DNA from: Thermoanaerobaculia bacterium
GTDB lineage: Bacteria > Acidobacteriota > Thermoanaerobaculia > Multivoradales > J023
Direction: 5' to 3'
DNA: 64,000 bases
Assembly (NCBI GenBank): GCA_030431255.1
Contig: JAUIJL010000001.1
Coordinates: 434,001 to 498,000, forward strand
Shown here one piece after another: positions 10,071-17,593 of the stretch. Positions within the stretch are counted from its first letter, which is position 1, and the number at the start of each line of letters is the position of its first letter. Below the pieces are notes generated by a model. The model was not told where the DNA came from. It saw nothing but the letters and a program-made list of their open reading frames with translations, and made no database searches. Made by a program: the position numbers and the translations under genes.

Positions 10071-10240
10071 AGTCACATGTCCCGGAACGGCTGAGGCCGT
10101 CCCACCCACGAATCGGCAACAGAAGGCCCCGACCGCGGGGTCCTAATCATTGGTTCGTCGAAGAGAGGACGAAACATCAACGTGGCACCGTTCTATATCG
10201 TTTTGGCATTGCCGAGATGCCGACCGGTTGAGACTATGGA

Positions 10241-10771
10241 ATGATGGTGTGGCAAAAACCGACGAGGAGCAAGCTCTTGAATCCACGAATCTTCCTGGTC
10301 ATAGTCCTTCTCTTCGCGCTCGCCTGCGCCACGAGCGACGGGTTCAGACCCGGCCTCATTCGACTTTCGTCGCTCCCTGATCCGGGCGAAGAGGCGCGCG
10401 AGCTGTTCGAGTCCGGGCACGCGCCGGCGAGCCCTTCCGCTGGAACCTTCCAGCTCTACGAGGTCTACTACGATGGGGCCGAATTCACCCTCGGTGTGGA
10501 TGGAGACTCGGCACGGGTCGTTTCTGTTTCGACCATGGATCCGTCATTCGTGACCAGAGAGGGCATTCGGGTGGGCAGCACACTGAGTGAGGTGCTTTCC
10601 GCTGGAGGCTCCAGCCCCGAATACAAGCAGGGTAGGGGTGGATACGTCAGCGAGCTACCCTCGGGGTGGCTGATCGGATACGTCGTGATCTCGGGCAGTC
10701 TCCGGGACGGCTACGTTAAAGGGGGGCTCCAAGACGACGCCCCGGTCGGATCGATTTACAAGACAGAGTAG
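10241..10771 (+). CDS. Hypothetical exported/lipoprotein-like protein
   Basis: Hydrophobic N-terminus NPRIFLVIVLLFALACATS; no family recognised. Confidence 0.6.
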   Translation: MMVWQKPTRSKLLNPRIFLVIVLLFALACATSDGFRPGLIRLSSLPDPGEEARELFESGHAPASPSAGTFQLYEVYYDGAEFTLGVDGDSARVVSVSTMDPSFVTREGIRVGSTLSEVLSAGGSSPEYKQGRGGYVSELPSGWLIGYVVISGSLRDGYVKGGLQDDAPVGSIYKTE

Positions 10772-10792
10772 TTGTAAAAGGAGATTCTATTC

Positions 10793-12538
10793 ATGCAGCG
10801 TCCCATCCGCTTCTGGAGCACTTTCGCGCTCGCGGCCCTGGTGGCTTCGGCCGCTTGGGCGAGCCCAACGACCGGCGTTCAGCCGATCAGCTTTCAAAAA
10901 AGCGTCGAGTCACTCGCCCTCGTTCCTCTCAAGACCGCGCCCGTGCCCGATCTCGACGCTGCCCGTGCGGAGGATGCGATCCGCGAGGCCGGCCGGAATC
11001 CGGGTCCCTATCGGTTCGCGGTCAAGTCCGCGGTCGACTTCCACCCGTCGGTCGACGGTAAATGGGATCAGCTCGACGACGGCTCGAAGCTGTGGCGTCT
11101 ACGCATTGCCTCGCCCGGCGCGTTGTCTCTAATTCTGACCATGGACCGTTTTGAGGTGTCCGAGGGCGCTCAGCTTTGGGTCTACAGCCCGGACGGTCGG
11201 CATGTGCTCGGTCCCTACAGTCGGGAGGATGCCCAGGCGGGACGTCTTTGGACGCCGGTCCTGCGGGGTGATGTGGCGGTGGTCGAGCTTCACGAGCCCA
11301 CGGGCAAGATCGGCCGGTCGGACATTCGCATCACCCAGATTTCCCACGGCTACCGTGGCGTCTTCGACACTGCAAAACAAGGCGCCTGCAATATCGACAC
11401 GGTCTGCCCGCAGGCCGGTCCCTGGGACAACCAAGTGCGCTCGGTGGTCATGTACGGCGTCAACGGCAGCGGATTCTGTACCGGAGTCTTGGTCAACAAC
11501 ACGGCCCAGGACGGCACGCCCTACGTGCTGACCGCCGACCACTGCGGGCCGAGCGGCAACTTCCCCGATCTGACCTTCTATTTCAATTTCGAGTCTCCCA
11601 CTTGCGGAGCGCTTTCCGGTGGCTCCATGGGGCAGTCGCTGCAAGGCGCCACGGTCATGACGTTCAATACCATCACCGACATGGCGCTGTTGCGTTTGAA
11701 TTCGTCGCCTCCGGCTGCCTACAACGCCTACTACGCCGGTTGGGATGCCTCCAGCTCAGCGCCGCCGAGCGTGGTTGCCGTTCACCACCCGAGGGGTGAC
11801 GAGAAAGCGATCAGCTTCGAAGGCGACACCCTGATCAGTGATTGGTGGACCGATCCCAACCAGCTCACCCACTGGCAGGTGTCGGATTGGGATTCCGGCA
11901 CCACCGAACCGGGTTCCAGCGGATCGCCGATTTTTAAGCAAAGCAACGGCTTGGTGGTCGGCACGCTCTCCGGTGGAGGCGCCGCCTGCGGCAATGATGA
12001 ATCGGATTGGTACGGCAAATTCTCCGAGCAGGTCGCCCGCAGCAATATCGAGCAATTCCTCGATCCCCTCAACACCGGCCAAACCACGCTGAACGGCATG
12101 GACCCGAACGGCGGTGGCGGCGGTGGCGGCGGAGGCGGTGGCGGCGGTGGCGGCGGCGGTGGCGGCGGTGGCGGTGGCGGTGGCGGCGAATGCGTCGAGT
12201 CGTCCACAGTCCGCTGTCTCAACAACGGTCGTTTCGCCGTCTCGATCCGCTGGGCTGATTTCTTGGGTGCGGAGGGTGACGCCACCATCGTCGACGACTC
12301 CGACGATTCGAGCTTCTGGTGGTTCTTCGCCGCCGACAACTGGGAGATGATGGTGAAGGTGCTCGATGGCTGTAGCTCAAACAACCGCTATTGGGTCTTC
12401 GCCGCCGCGGTCTCCAACGTTGAATTCACGCTCACAGTGACCGACACCGAGACCAATCAGACCAGAACCTACTTCAATAGACTCGGCGTTTCGGCGCCGG
12501 CGATCACGGACACGGACGCTTTCGCCACCTGTCCTTAG
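10793..12538 (+). CDS. Secreted trypsin-like (S1/lysyl endopeptidase-like) serine protease with poly-Gly linker
   Basis: Signal peptide; GFCTGVLVNN, YVLTADHCG, TDMALLRL, TEPGSSGSPIF (Ser), 26-residue Gly run then a C-terminal domain; AAGGAG RBS. Confidence 0.88.
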   Translation: MQRPIRFWSTFALAALVASAAWASPTTGVQPISFQKSVESLALVPLKTAPVPDLDAARAEDAIREAGRNPGPYRFAVKSAVDFHPSVDGKWDQLDDGSKLWRLRIASPGALSLILTMDRFEVSEGAQLWVYSPDGRHVLGPYSREDAQAGRLWTPVLRGDVAVVELHEPTGKIGRSDIRITQISHGYRGVFDTAKQGACNIDTVCPQAGPWDNQVRSVVMYGVNGSGFCTGVLVNNTAQDGTPYVLTADHCGPSGNFPDLTFYFNFESPTCGALSGGSMGQSLQGATVMTFNTITDMALLRLNSSPPAAYNAYYAGWDASSSAPPSVVAVHHPRGDEKAISFEGDTLISDWWTDPNQLTHWQVSDWDSGTTEPGSSGSPIFKQSNGLVVGTLSGGGAACGNDESDWYGKFSEQVARSNIEQFLDPLNTGQTTLNGMDPNGGGGGGGGGGGGGGGGGGGGGGGGGGECVESSTVRCLNNGRFAVSIRWADFLGAEGDATIVDDSDDSSFWWFFAADNWEMMVKVLDGCSSNNRYWVFAAAVSNVEFTLTVTDTETNQTRTYFNRLGVSAPAITDTDAFATCP

Positions 12539-12561
12539 TCGTCACTCAGACCGCAGAGCCC

Positions 12562-12594
12562 AAAACCGGGTCGTCCACTGGACGATCCGGTTTT
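12562..12594 (+). terminator. Rho-independent terminator-like hairpin after the protease gene
   Basis: AAAACCGGGTCGTCC-ACT-GGACGATCCGGTTTT, 15-bp stem with one G-T wobble. Confidence 0.7.
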
Positions 12595-12811
12595 GTCGTA
12601 TTTGACGACTGGTTTTGTCGTCTGTCGGCGCAACAAGCCTTGGTGGCCCCAGACGGGCCGACCACGATTCCCTTCTTTCCCCCTTTTCTGACCAATCGCC
12701 AAGCCTTCATCGTGGGTCTGACCCAGCCCGCGCCAGGCCCCATCAGCCAACCCGTGCCCGGTTATCTTTCGACGGCACCCAACGGAACGGGGGCAGGCGT
12801 TCGGCGCGTTC

Positions 12812-12961
12812 ATGGGTGATCAATTCAACGCCTTTTCCGGCACCGCCGACAAGCAGCTCCTAGTGGAGCCGGGATTCGGCCATGTCGATCATTTCTTCAC
12901 CCTACAGCATCGACATTTCGTCGAATTCCCGATTCTGCACTGGCTCCAGGACCTTTGGTGA
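12812..12961 (+). pseudogene. C-terminal remnant of an alpha/beta hydrolase
   Basis: 50 codons: ...GTADKQLLVEPGFGHVDHFFTLQHRHFVEFPILHWLQDLW*, a GHxD-type C-terminus without the catalytic N-terminal part. Confidence 0.45.
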
Positions 12962-12982
12962 GTCGGTCCAAGAATCCATCCG

Positions 12983-13964
12983 CTACTGACAGGTGGAATC
13001 CAGGGCGACGGCGGCGCTGGCGAGGCTGAATCGCCCCTGGGCCCGCAGGCGCGGAACCATGACCGCTTGCTGTTGCACGAGCGGACCCGGCAGGAGGATG
13101 CACGCCACCAGCTCTTGGAGCCGGGTCTCGACGAAGCCGGCGCCGGCATTGGGATCGATGCTCAAGGTGCGCAAGACGGTCGGAGTCCCCTCGAGAAAGA
13201 CCTCCCCGAGCTCGGTGCCCGTCTCGTCGTAGGCCTGGGCCTCCAGGTAGCGGCAGAAATTGGCGTGTTGAGAGGCTTCGCCGCAGGTGAAACCGTTCTC
13301 TGGGAACGCTCCGAGGGAAAGCGGGTCGAGCCACAGCAGGAAGCTGGTTTCCGTGCCGGCGGGTTGGCCGGCCAGGAATCGACCCCGATAGGTGGAGGGC
13401 AGGGGGGCTCGGTCGTCGGCGCCGAAGCCGTAGAAGGTGCGGGTGGACCCCATGAAACGCTCGGCGTCGGCGCGCACGTGCACGGCCGCCACAGATTGCG
13501 CCGCGTCGCCGGCGGGGTCGATCAAGATCAAGTCGCCCCACAGCACGTTGTCGTTGGCGGCGAGGCCGACCCCGCCGTCTTCGAAGTAGCGGATGTCGCC
13601 GTCGTGCACGGTGTCGTCCCCGGGATAGGTGAAGAAGGGGGAGCAGCGGTTCATGGCGTCGACGGTGAGATAACCCGTGGCCCACGGAAAAGGCCGCCAA
13701 CGGCCCGGGAGGCAGGGCGGCGAAGGTTTTGGCCCCGGAAGCGGGCCCCCCGGTCTCGCTACCTTCGGCGGCGTTCCGTTGGGTTTCGAGCAGCTCGGCG
13801 GCTTCGCTTTCGGTGGCAGCGGTTTCGGCGATTCGAGCGTTCTGCCGGCCGAGGCCACCCATCAGGGCGTAACCGGCGGCGACGAGCAACAAAGCCGCGG
13901 CCCAGAAGGCTACGGGCTGCCGACGCATCAGCGTCCATTCATGGCGTACGATAGTCCAAATCAT
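12983..13964 (-). pseudogene. Frame-disrupted chimera: DUF3526-like ABC permease N-terminus fused to the C-terminal part of an unrelated hypothetical protein
   Basis: MIWTIVRHEWTLMRRQPVAFWAAALLLVAAGYALMGG starts at 13964 (ATGA overlap with preceding ORF); after PLAAFSVG reading continues only in another frame (GYLTVDAMNRCSPFFTYPGDD...). Confidence 0.55.
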
Positions 13965-14649
13965 GCCTCGGCACCTCCGGAGATTTGGTTTTTGCCGGGG
14001 TCTCCGCCGGTCGTCCACGCTCCCTCGAAAACCGCTGTTTCCCGGGAAACCCGCTCTCCCGCGATCACCTGCAGGCGTCCGCCGGCACCGAAGGCGAGGG
14101 CACCGGCGATGCCGAGCCAAACGGCGGATCCTAGGTAGGCGTCGACACCCCGGTCGAGGGCGGCCAAGGCCGGACGGGGCTTGAAGGCGTAATGGCCGAA
14201 ATGGGCTGCCGAGTGGGGATTGCGCGCCCCTTGGCCGAGCCACGCCTCGTGTCGGCGGCGCGGGCGGTATCGATGGCTTGTTGGGCCTCGCGGGTTTCCA
14301 GTCGCCCGGCGGCCAGCCCTGCGACCAACAGAGCCGGCACGCAGACGGCGAGAAAGCGGAAGCGACCGTCTTCGAGCCCTGTGAGGCTCGGATAGAGCTG
14401 CACTTGCTCGGGGATGTAAGCCAACCGGCGTTTGGTTTCGAGGGGCTGCGCGGCGACGTCGAGCCCGTCGACCAGGGCTTGGCCCGACGATGGTTCGAGA
14501 AAGCCGAGAAAGAGGTGGATGGTGGTCGATTTGCCGGCTCCATTGGCGCCGAGCAAACAAAATACCTCCCCCGGCTCGACGCTGAGGTCGAGCCCGGACA
14601 GGGCTTCATGGCCGTTGAAGCTCTTCGAGAGAGCGACGGCTTCAAGCAT
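13961..14649 (-). pseudogene. ABC transporter ATPase N-terminus (Walker A only) spliced to a DUF3526-like permease remnant
   Basis: MLEAVALSKSFNGHEALSGLDLSVEPGEVFCLLGANGAGKSTT...YPSLTGLEDG then RFRFLAVCVPALLVAGLAAG; no ABC signature/Walker B; another frame gives FGHYAFKPRPALAALDRGVDAYLGSAVWL. Confidence 0.6.
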
Positions 14650-14899
14650 GGTTTTCTCCTAGAAAGCGGATGGCGTTTCGACTTGCAATCGAAAAGAGAC
14701 AGCTGGGCTCGCCTCGACCAACCCGAGCTTTCGGGCTACGGGCCTACGACGAGATCGAGGCTCAGGGCAAAGGTTTCCAGACCGACCGGAGCTGTCGCTC
14801 GGCCGCGGAACGGCAGGGGCTTCCGATGAACATCGGAAATCCGAGCCGTCGGCCCCATTCAGGGAGGAAAGGTCCTGTCAGGGGGTGATGGGGAAGCGA

Positions 14900-15253
14900 T
14901 CAGGAATGGGAGCGAGGCGGACCGCGCAGAGGGGGAGCAGTGAGCGCGGGAGCAGGGGCGGAACGGGGTGGGCTCGCCGAACGAGCTTCGGACACCGGCT
15001 CCAACTGGAGTGTCGCGGTGATCGAGCTCGTGGTCAGGGCATGGATTTGGAGGTGGCAGGCCACGCAGTGATGCTGGTCGCCGGCCGGCTCGTTCAGATG
15101 GTCGTGCCCGAGCCCTGAAAAGCTCGCACCCAATAGGAAAGTGACGAAGACGAGGGAAAGAACCCAGCCGAGCCGAACACCGGCCCGTGGGGAGCCGAAG
15201 ACCCGTGAATGCCGGGTCTGCTTTGGGTGTTGGAAGCCGGGCGTCTGCGTCAT
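14900..15253 (-). CDS. Small His/Cys-containing exported protein (DUF2946-like)
   Basis: TM segment WVLSLVFVTFLLGASFSG then GHDHLNEPAGDQHHCVACHLQIHAL. Confidence 0.5.
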   Translation of the reverse strand: MTQTPGFQHPKQTRHSRVFGSPRAGVRLGWVLSLVFVTFLLGASFSGLGHDHLNEPAGDQHHCVACHLQIHALTTSSITATLQLEPVSEARSASPPRSAPAPALTAPPLRGPPRSHS

Positions 15254-15257
15254 ATCG

Positions 15258-15276
15258 CTAATGATAGGTCATTATC
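15258..15276 (-). promoter_or_regulatory. Fur-family-box-like palindrome
   Basis: GATAATGACCTATCATTAG compared with the classical 19-bp Fur consensus GATAATGATAATCATTATC (about 15 of 19 positions by eye). Confidence 0.45.
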
Positions 15277-15280
15277 ATGA

Positions 15281-15298
15281 CAAGGTCAATCGACCTTG
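15281..15298. promoter_or_regulatory. Perfect inverted repeat CAAGGTC-AATC-GACCTTG next to the Fur-like box
   Basis: Read directly. Confidence 0.5.
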
Positions 15299-15548
15299 TG
15301 AGTAATTGCGCACCGGTTTGGTGTCCATTGCTTGCGAATCGTGCTGGGCCCGGGTCTCCTGGCCTTGGCCTTGGCGCCGTTGGCTCTGTCGTGGAATCGT
15401 CATCGCTAGGTAGCAGAGATCCGGAGCGTGTCACGCTTTTCAGCGCACGACGACGAGACCGCCGAGCGAACGGAATTACGGGTTAAGATCCGGCCCACGC
15501 GGAGACACCGGACCCGGTGTCGAGCATCCCGAGGAGCCCCGTTCTTAG

Positions 15549-17588
15549 ATGAGCCGAGAGGCAGCCGTCCGAGAGCTATACGAGCAGACCGTGGCCTTGA
15601 CCGACGGTCAACGGTCGAGCCTGCTCGAATCCAGCGATTTCGACCCTGTGGTCGCGACCCGAGCCCAGCAATTGCTGACCGCGGCCACGCTGCTGTCTTC
15701 CGGACGGGCGGCTCCGACACCCAAGCCGCCCGACACACCGCCGGCCAAGGTCGGTCGTTACGAGATTCTGGGAGTGCTCGGTCAGGGGGGATTCGGCATT
15801 GTCTACAGCGGTCGCGACACCGTGCTCAAGCGTCGGGTGGCGATCAAGATGTGTCTCTCGGACGACGAGGAGCTGCGTCGACGATTCGTGCATGAAGCGG
15901 AGATCTCAGCCGCGCTGCAACACCCGAATGTGGTGACGATCTACGATTTCGGCGTCTCGGACGGCTTGCCCTACCTCGTGCAGGAGCTGCTCTCCGGCGA
16001 GGATATGTCGGACACCATCCGCGACAGCACGCCGGCGGACCTCGATCTGGACCTGCGGATACGAGCTTTGTTGGGAGTGGCCGAGGGCTTGGCCCACGCC
16101 CACCGCCATGGGGTGGTGCATCGGGATATCAAACCGAGCAATGTGCGCTTGACCGACACCGGTGGCATCAAGCTACTGGACTTCGGAATCGCCCAGCTTC
16201 TGCACCGCCATTCCGACCTGAGCGTTGACGAGAGCGTTGCCGGCACCGTCGGATATTTAGCGCCGGAGCAGCTCAACGGCGAGGCGGTGGGTAAATCGGC
16301 GGACGTATTCTCCTTCGGCGCTCTGGCCTTCGAATGGTTGACCGGTAAGCGGGCCTTTCCCGGTGTTTCCTTTGCCGAGGTGGCCTACGGCTTGCTCTTC
16401 CACCCCGTGGAGCTGGATGAGCTACGCCTTGCGGGAGTGCCGGAAGGCCTGGTCGCGGTGGTCGAGCGTTGTCTGCGGAAAGACGCCGCGGAGCGTTACG
16501 AGGATGCCGCCTATTTGGCTGACGACTTGCGTGATCTGCACCTGGGCGGGACCGTCGATCCCACGTCTGATCCCACGTCGTCCTCTCAGGTCCCGGTGGA
16601 TGTTGACATGTCGCAGACCCCCGCCAAAAAGCCGGGCCCGGGCCGGTGGATCGCAGGGCTCCTCATGGCCGTCGGAATGGTCTTCGGGCTTTGGCGCGGG
16701 CTCGAAGAGCCGGAGCGAGCCGAGGATGGGTCGACCGGCGGGGTCGGCTCGACCCAAGGCACCGAGTCTGCAGCGCTGGGTTCTCTGACGCCTGAGCCTT
16801 TGCCTGGGCCGAGCGAGCCGACGGGCACGAATCCGGCGGATCCGCCGCCGGGCAATGCCGTCGAATCTGAGATCCTCGGCGAGGAGGAGGTTTCGTCTAA
16901 GGCGCCTCAACCGGCTCGAACCGATCCCGAGCGCCCGCCGCCCTCTGATCCGTCACCGCCGGTGGAGCAACCCGTGGAGCAGGAGCCACCGGCTCAGAGT
17001 GCGGAACAGACCACAGAAAAGACCACGAAGGTCGACCAGCCCGAAGCGGCGACGGCAGGAGCAGCGCGCGAAATCGCCGTCGCCGAGAGCCCTGAAGGGG
17101 AGGGCCCAGGCGATCCGAAATCGCCGGTGGAAACCTCCGAGATCAAAGCTCGAGCCGTGATGGCCCCACCGCCGGTGGCAGAACCCGAAGCGGCCGACCC
17201 GTCTCTGGTTTCCGCAGACCCCAGCTCTGCGGTCCCTTCAGAAGCGACCCCGCCGGCCAAAGGGCGGGTTGACAGCGAGCTCGAAAGCCCTCAGCTCTAC
17301 ATGGAAGGTCAAGCCGGGGTGATCCCGCCCCAACCGATAGATGCTCCGAGCGCGGAATACCCCCGCCGAGCCCGTCGTCGACAGATCACGACCCAGGTGG
17401 TGGTCGCCGTGCTGGTCGACGCCCAGGGTCGGGTGACCCGCACTTTGTTGGAACGACGGGATCGTAGCGAGCTGGGCTTCAACGAAGCGGCGGAAACCGC
17501 GGCCCGAGCCACCCGATTCGAGCCCGCCACCCTGGACGGCGTTCGCGGGTCGATGTGGGCTCGCCTGATCTACAACTTTAAGCCGTAG
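15549..17588 (+). CDS. Ser/Thr protein kinase with TM, Pro-rich linker and C-terminal TonB_C domain
   Basis: VGRYEILGVLGQGGFGIVY, VVHRDIKPSNVRL, DFGIAQL, TM GRWIAGLLMAVGMVFGLW, then P-rich; C-term PIDAPSAEYPRRARRRQITTQVVVAVLVDAQGRVTRTLL...FNEAAETAARATRFEPA. Confidence 0.85.
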   Translation: MSREAAVRELYEQTVALTDGQRSSLLESSDFDPVVATRAQQLLTAATLLSSGRAAPTPKPPDTPPAKVGRYEILGVLGQGGFGIVYSGRDTVLKRRVAIKMCLSDDEELRRRFVHEAEISAALQHPNVVTIYDFGVSDGLPYLVQELLSGEDMSDTIRDSTPADLDLDLRIRALLGVAEGLAHAHRHGVVHRDIKPSNVRLTDTGGIKLLDFGIAQLLHRHSDLSVDESVAGTVGYLAPEQLNGEAVGKSADVFSFGALAFEWLTGKRAFPGVSFAEVAYGLLFHPVELDELRLAGVPEGLVAVVERCLRKDAAERYEDAAYLADDLRDLHLGGTVDPTSDPTSSSQVPVDVDMSQTPAKKPGPGRWIAGLLMAVGMVFGLWRGLEEPERAEDGSTGGVGSTQGTESAALGSLTPEPLPGPSEPTGTNPADPPPGNAVESEILGEEEVSSKAPQPARTDPERPPPSDPSPPVEQPVEQEPPAQSAEQTTEKTTKVDQPEAATAGAAREIAVAESPEGEGPGDPKSPVETSEIKARAVMAPPPVAEPEAADPSLVSADPSSAVPSEATPPAKGRVDSELESPQLYMEGQAGVIPPQPIDAPSAEYPRRARRRQITTQVVVAVLVDAQGRVTRTLLERRDRSELGFNEAAETAARATRFEPATLDGVRGSMWARLIYNFKP

Positions 17589-17593
17589 GGTCC

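Noticed and set aside
11782-12384. Antisense ORF with polyproline run
   Set aside because: Complement of the polyglycine codons of the protease gene.
12897-14645. Single 582-aa ORF as a real protein
   Set aside because: Changes recognisable frame several times; better explained as relics of ABC genes.
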